Part shown: piece after piece, positions 53,550 to 64,000 of the stretch | How the letters are laid out: every line of letters starts with the position of its first letter | How positions within the stretch are numbered: the stretch's first letter is position 1 | DNA from: Deltaproteobacteria bacterium | GTDB taxonomy: Bacteria; JADJOY01 | Reading direction: 5' to 3' | DNA length: 64,000 nt | Assembly (NCBI GenBank): GCA_016713535.1 | Contig: JADJOY010000027.1 | Span: 153,067-217,066 of the forward strand | Position numbers and translations under genes: made by a program | The notes under the pieces: generated by a model | The model's database searches: none | Seen by the model: the letters and a program-made list of their open reading frames with translations, nothing else | Told to the model about the DNA's origin: nothing

Positions 53550-53960
53550 TTCGTATCGCCGGGCACGCGACGCGTGCCCCTCCGGCGGCACCGAGCGCCC
53601 GCTGTGGAGCGCGGCCGCTCCGTCGGCCGCCAGAGCCCCGGCCCGCCGGAGGCGGGCCCTCCAGACCAATCCGAGATCCCGCAAACCCGCCGCACAGCGA
53701 TCGACGCCTGATCGCCGTTTCCGCGCGCATCCCGGCGGGCTCGCGCCCGCCGCTACACCGACCGTGCCGGCGCGGACGCCCCGGCCCGCCGGAGGCGGGC
53801 CCTCCACACCGGGGTGGGCGGTACAGGGATCGACGGTTCGGCGCCGCGCGCGTCGGCGCGTATCGCCGGGCACGCGGCGCGTGCCCCTCCCGCCGCGACG
53901 AGCGGCTGGAGGGCCGCGCTCCGTCGCGGCCGAAGGGATCGATCGCGCGACTCGCTCGCG
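53550..53960. repeat. Intergenic hairpin repeat cluster
   Basis: In order: ATCGCCGGGCACGCG/CGCGTGCCCC (53555), GGAGCGCGGCCGCTCC (53605), GGCCCGCCGGAGGCGGGCCC with TCCAGACC (53639), GGCGGGCTCGCGCCCGCC (53731), GGCCCGCCGGAGGCGGGCCC (53781), GCCGGGCACGCGGCGCGTGCCC (53867) and GGAGGGCCGCGCTCC (53915). All are copies of families in other gaps. It separates the convergent ends of two operons. Confidence 0.75.
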
Positions 53961-53993
53961 TCCACGCCCGACGCCCCGGCAGGCCCAGCGCGC

Positions 53994-55583
53994 TCACGGC
54001 GTGAGGGTGACGGTCTCGGTCCAGCCGCCGCTCGCGGTGATCCGGCGCTCGACCGACGCGGACCCGACCCTCGGGATCCACCCGAGCATCCCCGCGATCC
54101 GATCGGAGAGCGCGCGCACCTGCTCGGGCGCGGCTGGCCCCTCGGCGCGTTCCCAGCGCGGGATCTGCCCCCGCACCACGCCCAGGTCGAGGCGCGCCCA
54201 GCGCACCCGGTCCGCGCTCCTCACCGCCGCCGGCGCCGCCACTAGCGCCTTGGCGCTCGGACCGATCCACACCAGGTCACCGACGCGCCGGATCGCGACC
54301 ATCGGTAGGTCGGCGCCCGCGCGCACCTCGCGCGCGCCGTCGACGCTCGCCACCTCCACGCGGCCGGCGCGGCGCGAGGCCGTCGCCCGGCACAGCGCGA
54401 TCAGCTCCTCGTCGCGGGCCGCGGGCCACGGCACGCCGATCCTGCGGGTGCCGTCGCGGTCGACCACGTACGCCCACCCCGCCGCCGGGTTCTCGTCGAG
54501 CCACGCGCGCCACTGCGCGAGCTCGCCCTCGTCGGTGGGGGGGGCGCCCGGCTTGGCGAGCGGCTTCACGAAGCTCACCAGGTAGCGGTCGTCGTTCTTG
54601 TCGAGGGTCGCGGCCGGCAGCAGCCCGAGCGAGACCCGCGGCCGCTCGGCGGGATCGGGCACCGGCTCGAGGATCCCGGAGCGCAGCGCCTGCCAGAGCG
54701 CGCCACCGTCCGCTTCCCAGCCGGCGAGCGCGGCGCCGCCGCCGTCGAAGTCGTAGCCGGGCTTGCGCGGGTCGTTGGCGCCCTCGCGGACCTCGACGAC
54801 GCGCTCGCCGTCGCGGCGCAGCGCCGCGCGCATCCGCCCGGTCTCGGGACCGGCCGCGAACAGGAACTCGCGCTTGAAGTAGCGGTCCTTGCGCAGCCGA
54901 TCGAGGTCGAGCTCCATCGACACTAGCCCCGCGAGCGGCAGCCCGAAGCCGTGCCCGGAGGTCTGCGCGTCGAGCGCGGCGACCAGCGCGCGCTCGCTGG
55001 TGGCGATCAGCACCCACTCGCCGACCCGCGCCCACGCGAGCCCCATGCGTCGCTCGCCGTCCTCGTCGGTGGCGCCCTCTCCCGCGCCCGCGGGACCGGC
55101 GTCACCGGCGCCCGCCGCGACGACCTGGTACCCGACCCCCGCGTGATTGCGCGCCTGCCCCTTGGCGAGCGGGCTCGGCAGCGCGGCGAGCGGCGTCGAG
55201 ATCGCGACCACGGTCTCGAGGTGGCCGACGTCGAGGAGCGCGAGCCCGAGCGAGCGCGCCTCGAGCGCCACGACCTGGCTCCACGTCCACGGCAGGTCGC
55301 CCTCGAGCTTCTGCCACTGCGCGATCAGCTTGGCGCCGACCTGGGTCTGGCGCCACGCGGCATAGGCCGGATCCGACTCGGGCAGCGTGCCGGTGAGCGC
55401 GGCGCGGAACGAGCCGCCGAGCGCCGCGTCGAAGGCGCCCACGTCGGGGATCACCAGGCGCAGCGGCGCGTCCGGCAGCGGCCAGCTCTCGGCGGCGCGC
55501 GCCGGCGCCACCTCCGGGCCGGCCACGGCGAGGACCGCGATCACCAAGGCGAGGACCACGTGGAGGCCGTGTCGAGCGTTCAT
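53994..55583 (-). CDS. Secreted protein, unknown, third gene of TPR operon
   Basis: This 529-residue protein has a signal peptide (GLHVVLALVIAVLAVAGPEVAPARA). The mature part alternates strands and helices and carries phrases such as PLRLVIPDVGAFDAALGGSF, VVAISTPLAALPSPLAK and WVLIATSERALVAALDAQ, which recall DUF3352-like proteins where an object is tested, scored and compared; this link is tentative. No catalytic motif is seen. Its ATG overlaps the stop of the giant gene by four bases, so the two are translated together and probably act together outside the inner membrane. Confidence 0.7.
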   Translation of the reverse strand: MNARHGLHVVLALVIAVLAVAGPEVAPARAAESWPLPDAPLRLVIPDVGAFDAALGGSFRAALTGTLPESDPAYAAWRQTQVGAKLIAQWQKLEGDLPWTWSQVVALEARSLGLALLDVGHLETVVAISTPLAALPSPLAKGQARNHAGVGYQVVAAGAGDAGPAGAGEGATDEDGERRMGLAWARVGEWVLIATSERALVAALDAQTSGHGFGLPLAGLVSMELDLDRLRKDRYFKREFLFAAGPETGRMRAALRRDGERVVEVREGANDPRKPGYDFDGGGAALAGWEADGGALWQALRSGILEPVPDPAERPRVSLGLLPAATLDKNDDRYLVSFVKPLAKPGAPPTDEGELAQWRAWLDENPAAGWAYVVDRDGTRRIGVPWPAARDEELIALCRATASRRAGRVEVASVDGAREVRAGADLPMVAIRRVGDLVWIGPSAKALVAAPAAVRSADRVRWARLDLGVVRGQIPRWERAEGPAAPEQVRALSDRIAGMLGWIPRVGSASVERRITASGGWTETVTLTP

Positions 55584-58500
55584 CGGGGAGCCTCCGTCGC
55601 CACCAGGTTCACCACCGCCCAGTCGAGGTCGCGCGGCCGGTAGGGCCGCGGCACGGCGTTCTGCAGCCGATAGGTCGGTAGCGGCGCGGTGCGGACCCGC
55701 GCCTCGGCGAGCGCGGCGCGGACCTTCACGGCCAGGGCGGCGTCGCGCTCCTCGAGGACCTGCATCGCCAGGTCGGTCGCGCTGTCGTCGCCCGCCGCGG
55801 CGTGGAGCCGCGCCAGGTCCGCGACGCTCGCGTCGATCTCGGTCTTTCTCTGCCGGCGCCGCGTGAGGTCGGCGACCAGCACGCCGGGATCGACGTAGGT
55901 CATCACCGAGTCGGCGGCTCGCCACGAGCTCGCGAGCAGGCCGCGCATCGCGCGCAGCCGCAGCAGATCGGTGTCCGTGCCCGCGGTGTCGAACGACTGC
56001 ATGGTGCGATCACGCAGCGTGCGCGTGGCGCGCGCGGCGGTCTCCGCGTCGAGCGGCACGATCGTGCGCAGCGCGGCGCGCGCCGCGAGCAAGTCGAGCG
56101 GGTTGGCGTCGAGATGGCGCGCGAGATCGGCGCCCACCTTCGAGGCCGGCTCGCGCCAGAACGCCGCCGCGGCGGTCCATGCCTTGGGCACCCGGCTCGC
56201 GGCGGGCGGCGGGCACGTGGCACCGCTCTTCTTGTCGCACGCCTTCTCGGGCGGCAGGCCGCGCCACGCGTCGAACGCGCGCACCTCGTCCGGCCCCGAC
56301 CAGAGCCCGCGCTCGCGCGCCGACGTGAGCAAGGCGTCCGCAGCCGGGCGATCGCCGAGCCGCGCCACGAGCTGGGCCCGGTCCTGGGCGCTCGGCTCGT
56401 CGAAGCCGAGCGGCCAGCGCGCGAGCCAGCGCGGCGCCTCGTGCGGCGCGAATCGCGCGAGGGTCGCGACGATCGGACCCAGGTCGGTGGCCGCGACGTC
56501 GCCGCGGATCCAGGCGCCCTCGAGGCGCGCGAGCACGTTCGCGCGGGCCGCGTCGTCGGCCGCGAGCTCGAGTGCCAGCGGCCAGTCGGCGGCGACGCCC
56601 TTGTCGTGGCTCTCGCGATCGAGCAGCAGCGCCAGGGTGCGCGCCTCGGCCTCCACCAGGACGTCCGCGCCACCGGCCTTCTTGGCGTCGCGGAAGGCGT
56701 CGAGCCAGCGGCGCAGCCGGGTCACGCTCGAGTCGTCCCCGCTCATGCTCGCGGTGTCGACCGACTCGCTTCCGTTCTCGCTCGAGTCGTCCTCGTAGGA
56801 CTCGTCGCTCGACTCGTCGGAGCCCTCGTCTCCCTCCTCGTAGTCACCCTCGTCGTCGCTCTCGTCCGAGGACGACGACGAGACCGTGGGCGCCGCGGCG
56901 CCACTCGCGACCTCGCGGAGCACCGCGCCGTATTGCTCGAGCGCCGCCGCTCCTTCGCCGCGCGCCAGGCACACGCGCATCCACAAGAGCCGCGTCACCT
57001 CGTCGCGCTGCGCCGGCGGCCCGGGGAAGAGCGCCACGAGCGGCGCCGTGTCCGCCGGCAGCGCTCGCACCGCCGCGAGCGCCGCGACCCGCGCGGTCTC
57101 CGGTTGCGCGCCGAGCCAGTCGGCGGCCGCCGGCCACAGCCCGCCGAGGGTCCGGAGGCCGTCGCGCGGCAGCGAGCCCGAGCCGTGCGCCCACAGCTCG
57201 TCGAGCCACAGCACCACCTGCTCCTTGGCGAGGGCGCCGTCGCGATCGCGCCAGCGCGCGTGGAGCGCGCTGCGGAAGTCATAGGCGTCGGCCGGCCTGA
57301 AGCGGGTCACGGCGCCGAGCTCGACCGCGTCGACCAGATACGCGAGCAGCGCCGGCCCGACCGGCTTGCTCGTGTCGAGCGCCTGGATCGGATCGGGCAG
57401 CGCGAGATCCGCGGCGAGGCGCCGGAACTGGCGGAAGCCCTCGGGACGCAGCCTGGGCTGCTGCTTCGCGACCTCGGCCTCGATCACCCGCGAGGCCTCG
57501 TCGGGCTTACCGGCCGCCACCAGGGTGCGCGCTCGCCAGCCGAGGTCGGCGAGGTCGCCACCACCGACGCGATGGGCCGCGTCGACGGCGAGCGCCTCGG
57601 CCGGACCCGCGGTGGTCAGCGCCATCGCGCGGGCGACCCGCTTGCGCTCGGTCTCGGCGCCCCGCTCCGCCACCTCGAGCGGCACGCGCCACGACCGGGC
57701 GTCACGCGCCCGCAGCCGCGCCAGCGACTCGAGGGCGTACCACGCCTCGCCGGGCCGATCGCCCCACAGGTCGCGCGGGAAGCGCGCGGTGTCCGCGCGC
57801 ACGGTCACGCCGGCCGCCGCAGCCGGCGGTGCGGTCCAGTCGAACCGGGGGTCGTGGCCGAGCACCTCGCCCACCGTCTGCGGACCGCGCAGCTTGGCGA
57901 GCAGCGGGCTCGTCTCGCCGCCCGTAGCGCCGCTCACCAGCCCGCCGAGCGCCTGCGCCACCGCCCGTCGCGTCGCCGGGTCGACCGCGTCCGGCGCGCC
58001 TTCTTCGGTCCATCCAGGCCCGAAGTTGCCCATCACCGCGAACCACTCGTCGCGCGCCTCGCCCGGCAACAGCTCGACGAGCTTGCGCCACGGCCAGTGG
58101 CGCCCGCCGAGCACCAGGAAGCGGCCCCAGCGGCCGCTGTCGGTGAACGCGTCCTCGAGCTCGTGGAGGAGCTCGGGGCGCGCCTCGAGGCCGCGGCACC
58201 AGGTGTCGAACACCGTCACGCCATCGACCCACGAGGTCCAGTCGAGGCGATGGTCGCCGCCCGGGAGCGGCGTCGCGCCGCGCACCTGCGCCATGAGCGC
58301 GCGCACCCGCGGTGCGAGGAACTCGGCGAGCTCGACCGGCCGGTCGCGGGCCACGAGGTCCTCGACCCAGGTTTCGTCGGCGCTCGGTAGCTCGGTGCGG
58401 ACCGGGCTCGAGCCGCTGATGGCGATGTGCTCGGCGTAGAGCGTGAGGAACGAGAACGGCGGCGTGCCACCGGCGGGCGCCCAGGGGCCGGGCACGCTCG

Positions 58501-61500
58501 CCGCGCCCTTGCGCGCGAGCGTCATCCGGAGCGCGTCTTCGAGGCCGGCCTCGCGGCTCATGCTCCACCACCGGTCGACGGTGCGCTGGCCCTCCGGACC
58601 GAGCGCTCCCGCCTTCACCGCCAGCGGCCGCGCCGCGAGCCAGCTCAGGATCTCCTGCTTCTGCTCGGGGCGCGCGTACGAGCCGACCGCGCGGCCGATC
58701 GCCTCGCGGGAGTCGGCGTCGAGGTTCGGCTCATTGACGAGCTTCACGATCTTGCCGGCGCGAAGCGCGAGCTGCGCCTGCTCGTAGGTGCCGAGGTCGC
58801 TGGCCCGCACCGCCGCCACCTTGTCGGCGGGTCCGGCGAGGAACGACCACGCGAGCTGCGGGTAGCCGTACTCGAGGAGCCGGCGCGCGGCACGACCCTC
58901 GCGACGGACCAGCTCCAGCTTGCGGTCGTCGTCCATCGGCGCCTTCTTCTTGAAGGAGTCGAGCGCCGCGCGCTCGACGGCCACGATGCGCTGACCGGCG
59001 GCGGCGACCGCGGCGGGCGTGCCTGCGAGGCTGGCGGCGCGCGCGTAGAGCTGACCGCGGCGGCGCGCGATGTCCTCGTTGCCGGGCTCGAGCTTGTCGC
59101 GGCCGTCGAGGTAGTCGGCGGCCTCCTGGGGGCGGCCGTCGCGCTCCAGCAGGTCGGCGGTCTCGGTCCACAGCTCGCGCTTCTCGGGCCGCACCTGCAC
59201 CGCCGCCTTCGAGACCTCGATGGCGCCGGCGAGGTCGCGGTTGGCGAGGCGCAGCTCGCGCACCACGATCGCCCAGCGCACATCGCGCGGGCTGCGGGCA
59301 CGCTGCTTCTCGAAGAACGCCAGCAGCCGATCGGCGGCGCCGGCGCGCTCGGCGCCCCGCATCGCCTCGCGGATCCACGCCCGGTCGGTGCGGCGGTTGA
59401 GCGCCTCGATCCACAACGTGACGCTCTGGTCGAAGGCCCCCTGCGCGTCCGCGGCGCGGGCGCCGGTGCCGTACACGTCGGGCAGGGTCTCGGGCTGGAA
59501 GCGACCGGCGACGCTGTTCACGAGCGCCAGCGCGTCGAGCCCCGGCTCGGCGGCGAAGCGCGCGCCGGCGAGCGACGCGAACGCGGCGAGTCGGCGGCCC
59601 TCGTCGAGATCCTCCGGCGCGCTCTCGACCAGGCGCTGCGCCGCGCGCGCGGCGCACGGCAGGTCGCGCGCGTCCAGGCAGGCGCTCGCGAGGCGCTCGA
59701 GGAGCGACTCGCGGTGCCCGCTGGCGGCGCGGTCGGCGGCCTCCGCGAGCAGCTTGCGCTGCTCGTCGGCGCGCCCGATCCGGCCCAGGAACGCGAGCCG
59801 ATCGTCGAGCACGCCCAGGCTCCAGGGGTAGCGGTCCGCGATCTCGGCCCAGGTACGCGCCGCCGCGTCGGGGCCCTCGGTGCGCTCCACGTAGGCCGCG
59901 CGCGCGACCCACGCGCGGATCGGCGCGCCGCCTTCGGGCAGCTTCTCGATCCGCGGCAAGAGCGCCTTCCACACCTCCTGGCTCTTCGCGCGCTCGCCTG
60001 GTCGAGGAGCGCGGTGGCGCGCTCGATCTCTCGGTTCACGCGTTCCACCTCGGTGGTGGCGAGGTCCGCGCGGCGCGCCGCCAGGGTGTCGTCGAACGCC
60101 ACCTGGCGCGCGGCACCCCAGCGCGGATCGAGGAGCCGATCGCGCCAGCGCTGCACGGCGTCGAGGAAGTCGGTGCTGGTGCCCTGCTTCGACATCGTCA
60201 GCGCCTGGGCGAGGATCGCCTCGCCCACCTGCACCGCGCCGGCGCGCTCCGTGGGGCGCCGCGCCTCGCGCTCGGCGGCGCGCTGCTCGCGCGCGACCGG
60301 GTCGTGGGGCAGGTCGTCGCGGTCGATCAGCCAGTCGAGGAACTGGCGGTCGACGTCCGACTCGTAGGGCACCGAGACCGAGAGCAGCGGCAGCAGCGCG
60401 ACCAGCTCCTCCTCGTCCTTCCTGGCGCCAGGCGTGAGCGAGCGGACGCGCTCGAGCACGGCGGCGCGCGGCTTGGCGCGGCCGAGCAGGGTCCCGAGGC
60501 GGCGCACCGCGCGTTCGTCGGACACGGTGGAGTACGGGAAGCGCCACGCCGTCTCTTCGTCGCGGGTGTCGAGCGCCGCGAGGTACTCGTGGACGGCGCC
60601 GTCGATGTCGCGCAGCTCCTCGCGCAGCACACCCGCCTCGAACGCGAGCAGGCGCGGCTTCTCGAGGCGCTTGCGCCCCTCCTCGACCACCTCGAGCGCC
60701 TGGCTCATGTGCTCGTAGTCCCAGAAGAGCGTCGCGAGCTCCTCCACGCGGCTGGGATCGCGCGGATCGAGCTCGAGGATGCGCCGCCACACGCCGGCGG
60801 CGGCGTGCGGGCGACCGCGCTCCTCCTCCATCTCGCCGAGCTCGGTGAGCAAGGCACTGCCGTCGGAGACGGCGGCGACGCTGCGCTCGACCACCGCCTG
60901 CGCCGCCTCGACGTGGCCGCTGCCGAGGGCCTGGAGGCTGCGGTGGAGCGAGAGCGAGCGGTGCACCGCGCTGCCGTCCGATGGATACGCCGCGGCGAGG
61001 CGATCGGCGGGCGCGGTGGCGCGCTCGAAGTGCGAGAGTCGCGACCAGCCCTCGGCGAGGAGCGCGTCCTCGACGGGAGTCCGGCTCGGCCGCTTCTCGA
61101 GGGCTTCGAGCTTCGCCACCAGCGTGCCGTTGCGCATCGTGTCCTGGAACCAGCGCTCGCGGCGGTCGGGATCGACGAAGAGGAGCGCCCACTCGCGCTC
61201 GTCGAGAAGCGCGTCGGCCACGATCGTCTGGGCGAACTTCGCGGCGACGGTCGAGTGCTCGGGGCTCCTGTCGCTGGCGAGGCGCAACCGCTGGCGCGCC
61301 TCGCGCACCACCCGCGGGCTGTGCGGAAAGCGCTCGAGCGCCTTCAAGCGGATCCAGTCGGCCCACAGCACCAGGCGGATCCGCTCGCCCCAGCGCGGCT
61401 GCTCCGGGATCTCGAGGCGCGCGGGTCCGCCCAGGTCGACGCCGTCGTTCAGGTCGGCGCGGGTGAAGATCCCGGCGGCGCGGAACTGGCCGACGAGCTG

Positions 61501-63537
61501 GTCGGCGAGCTGGCGGAGATCCTGGTGCCGGGCGCGGCGCGTGTACCAGCGCGCCAGGCGCGACCACCAGCCCGGCCCGCGGAACTTCGCCACCGCGCGC
61601 TGGTAGCGCGGGCCGAGGTCGTCGTCGAGGTTCCAGCCCTCGAGGCGCCTGGCGAGCTCGAGCCACAGGTCCTCGTCGTCGGGCAGGCGGTCCATCTCGC
61701 CGAGCACCAGGCTCACCGAGGTGCGGTGGCTACGATCGCGGTCCTCGAGACGCGAGAGCGCCTCGTCGAGGAGCCGCGCGTAGGTCTCGGTGGGACGCGG
61801 GTTCATCGACGGGCGACCCCAGGTCGAAATCTCGAACTGGCTCTCGTCGACCTCGGTCTCCTCGGGCGGCACCAGCTCCGCGCTGCGGTAGCTCGACTCG
61901 TCCGCGTCACGAAGCGGCGGACGCGAGCCGTCGGGCGCCAGCGCCGCGAGCCGCGCGCGGTAGAGCCGCGCCTCCTCGGCCACCGGTGTCTCCACCTGGC
62001 GCATCGCGAGCAGCGCCACGCGCCGCGCGGCGTCGAGCACCGGCTGCGCGAGGGTGGGCTCGAGGTCGCGGAAGATCGCGAGCGCTTGCTGGCCCTCGCC
62101 GCGATCGACGAGGCGCTCCAGGATCGCCACGCGGAGCTTGGCGAGCTCGGGGTGGCCGGGCGCACGCCGCGCGAGCTCGTCCGCGAGCATGCGCGCGGTG
62201 GCGAAGGTGCGCTCGGAGAGCGCTTGCCCCTCGAGGTTGGCGAGCGCCTCGTGCCAGTCGCCGCCGGTGAGCAGGAACGAGATCCCGCCGCTCACGAAGC
62301 CGGGCGTGCGGTCGATGCGCGCCGCCCACCGGTAGGGCTCGTCGTCGTAGTTGCCGAGCGCGAGCGGACGCGCGCCGGCGGCGAGCGCGAGACGCGCCAG
62401 CGCCGCGAGGTCGCTCTGCTGCTCCTCGGGGGTGCCGAGGCGCGCTGCCGAGAGCCGCGCCCGGAACGCCTCGGCGACGGCGTCGATCTCGCCTTCGAGG
62501 CGCGCGAGCGTCAGCCAGCCGGTGCGGTCGAGCTGCTCCGAGTAGCGGCGATCGACCTGGCGCAGGAGCTCGGCGGTGTCGAGACCGCGCCCCGCGCCCT
62601 GGAAATACGTGGCGAGGCGGATCAGCGCGCCGCGGTCGAAGCTTCGGTCGAGGGTGGCGCGCCACGCCTCGGGCAGCTCGGGGTGGGCGCGGTTGGTCTT
62701 CTCGGTGTAGGCGCTGCGGAAGCGGTCCGACCAGCCGTCCTGCTCGACGACGCCATCGAGGATGTCGAAGGCGTGGGCGTCCTCGTGGTGCGCCTGGGCG
62801 AGGTCGGCGCGCACGATCGCGTTGCGCTCGGGCGTGAGTGCCTGGCTCGCCGCGAGGGCGTGGTCGGCGTCGGCGAGGCGGCCCGCGTTCTCGAGGGCAC
62901 GGATCCACGACTCGAGCGCGCGGCCGTCGTCGGGAAAGAGCAAGGCGCGCTCGCGGCGCATCTCGATCGGGTCGGCGAGCTCGGGGTGGGCGTCGGCCCA
63001 CCGCACCCGGTCGTCGGCGAGGCGCTTCTTCGAGCCGGCGTCGATGCACGGGATCGCGCGGCCGGCGGCGCTGATCGCGAAGGCGAGCTCGTGGTGTTCC
63101 TCGGCCCACGCCGCGGCGTCGGCCCACGCCCAGGCGCCGCGGGTCTGACCCCACTTCTCGAGGGCCGCGAGCGCGCCGGTGCGATCGCCGAGGGCGAGAC
63201 GCGCGTCGGCGAGGTGGCGGAGTGCGTCCGGCTCGGGCCGCGCGGCGAGCGCCGCCGCCAGCTCGGCGGTGGGTGTCGGGTAGTGGACGCGGTGGCCGTC
63301 GACGTCGGCGAAGCGCGTGGTGACGCCGTAGATCCAGTCGCGCTCGGTCTGGTCGGCCCACGGTAAGGCGCCTTCCACGCGGCCCTGCGCGGGATCACAG
63401 GTCGGTGCCGCCGGCGCGGCTCCGGCTGGCGCGCCGCTCGGCGGCGTCGCCGCCGCGGCCCCGCGAGCGAGCGCGCAGGCGAGCGCGACCGTGAAGGTCA
63501 GACACGAAGCGAGACGAACGCTCGATCGGCGGCTCAT
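55580..63537 (-). CDS. Giant secreted TPR-like protein, about 2650 residues (frameshifted)
   Basis: With one correction the gene encodes about 2652 residues with a signal peptide (SCLTFTVALACALARGAAAA). Most of the sequence is helical repeat of TPR type, for example LRHLADARLALGDRTGALAALEKWG, RAALDRDL-like spacing, and GNEDIARRRGQLYARAASLAG. Such superhelices bind proteins or scaffold complexes. A 50-residue acidic serine-rich linker (SSSSSDESDDEGDYEEGDE onward) lies about residues 1590-1645. A lost G at about 60000, between ATALLDQ and GERAKSQEVW, splits the frame; the flanking sequence is intact. Its start overlaps the upstream gene, and its stop the downstream gene, both by ATGA. Confidence 0.85.
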
Positions 63538-64000
63538 GGCAGCACCTCGAGCGAGGCGCGCGCGAAGCCGCGGTTCTTCGCGCCATCCACCGCCTCGAAG
63601 AAGATCGGCGCGCGCGTGTCGCGCGTCACCGGCACGGTCACCTCGCCGACCGAGGCCTTGGCCCCCGCATCCCAGCGCAGCGGCACCGGCGCCGCGTCGC
63701 CGACCCGCGCGGTCAGGAACACCACGTCGGAGTCGGTGCGCGCCGCGATCCGCACCCGCTCGCCGGAGCGCGCCGGCGGCAACGCCTCGGGCGTGATCGT
63801 GGGCGCGGTGCCGTCGAGCACGAAGTGCTTGGCCTCGGTGATGCGCGCGCCGCTCGCGTCGGTGAGCACGATGCGGATCGCGTAGCGTCCGTCGGCGAGG
63901 CCCTCGGGGACCAGGAACCGCCCTTCCCACAGGTTCGACTGCGGGCGGCGCACCAGCGGCAAGCGCTCGCCGAACGGCAGCAGCGCGGTCGCCGCGACGG
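63534..64000 (-). CDS. Unknown protein, C-terminal part (partial), first gene of TPR operon
   Basis: The last 150 or so residues of a protein continuing past the window. They form a beta-sandwich-like segment (LWEGRFLVPEGLADGRYAIRIVLTDASG, KHFVLDGTAPTITPEAL, VFLTARVGDAAPVPLRW). This pattern of a reshaped Ig-like domain occurs at the C terminus of VIT/VWA-type secreted proteins, but the rest is needed to say so. The stop overlaps the giant gene's ATG. Confidence 0.6.
   Translation of the reverse strand, partial: VAATALLPFGERLPLVRRPQSNLWEGRFLVPEGLADGRYAIRIVLTDASGARITEAKHFVLDGTAPTITPEALPPARSGERVRIAARTDSDVVFLTARVGDAAPVPLRWDAGAKASVGEVTVPVTRDTRAPIFFEAVDGAKNRGFARASLEVLP

Noticed and set aside
55802-58390. 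862-codon plus-strand open frame opposite the giant TPR gene
   Set aside because: Arg/Ala/Gly-rich shadow with no start signals. The minus strand is coherent, coupled to both neighbours and carries a signal peptide.
1-64000. tRNA, rRNA, prophage, origin or integron integrase genes
   Set aside because: None could be recognised by eye. A covariance search for tRNAs would be needed to exclude them fully.

Overview
The window is about 70% G+C and densely coded. Gene families include TldD/PmbA, an NtrC-type sigma-54 activator, a bactofilin-like shell gene under an ECF sigma factor, a very large TPR-like secreted protein, M1 and S15 peptidases, arsenosugar genes and RND metal efflux. Together these suggest a Myxococcota or related former deltaproteobacterial chromosome. 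That placement is an inference from gene content, as no rRNA or other marker gene is present.

Layout. Bases 1-1499 hold the end of tldD and all of pmbA. Bases 1500-2420 hold hairpin repeats and a tandem array of about 186 bp units. Bases 2675-10150 form a lower-G+C foreign block that reads as integron gene cassettes without an integrase: a broken YtcJ-like amidohydrolase, a decayed small ORF, a guanidino-modifying (deiminase-like) enzyme gene and a DUF6714 gene. They are separated by three convincing attC sites and one remnant. A complete IS66 element (5688-8380, target duplication AATCCAGA) sits inside the deiminase gene, which can be rebuilt exactly on paper. Bases 10399-12560 hold small accessory genes (VOC protein, small membrane protein, GNAT) and more repeats. 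Bases 12670-24000 hold a secreted S15 hydrolase with FnIII domains, a CsbD-like protein, an NtrC-type regulator, DUF1328, a lipoprotein, a Na+/H+ antiporter fused to UspA domains, a hybrid histidine kinase and a DMT transporter with a histidine-rich tail. Bases 24554-28471 hold two glycosyltransferases and a CNNM/CorC protein.

Bases 28544-38255 form a metal-resistance block. A chrB-chrA pair diverges from blaI-M56 protease-tolC-cusB-cusA. The same 19 bp BlaI-operator-like sequence occurs before blaI and inside the start of tolC. Bases 38455-39866 hold two arsenosugar-associated genes. Bases 40229-42849 hold a coupled MBL/beta-CASP nuclease and LOG protein. Bases 43397-46174 form an ECF sigma/anti-sigma/STN-bactofilin membrane-protein unit with two matching ECF-type promoters. 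After an eight-copy 100 bp tandem repeat come an M1 aminopeptidase (minus), a fold-back MITE-like element, a coiled-coil secreted protein and a spermidine-synthase-like membrane protein. The minus-strand operon at 53994-64000 has three genes joined by ATGA overlaps; its central gene encodes about 2650 residues.

At least eleven single-base frameshifts interrupt otherwise intact conserved genes, many in homopolymers. Most are probably assembly or base-calling indels rather than real gene decay. Exceptions that look biological are the amidohydrolase (internal deletion plus frameshift) and the IS66-split cassette gene. Hairpin-rich dispersed repeats fill almost every gap at the end of a transcription unit.
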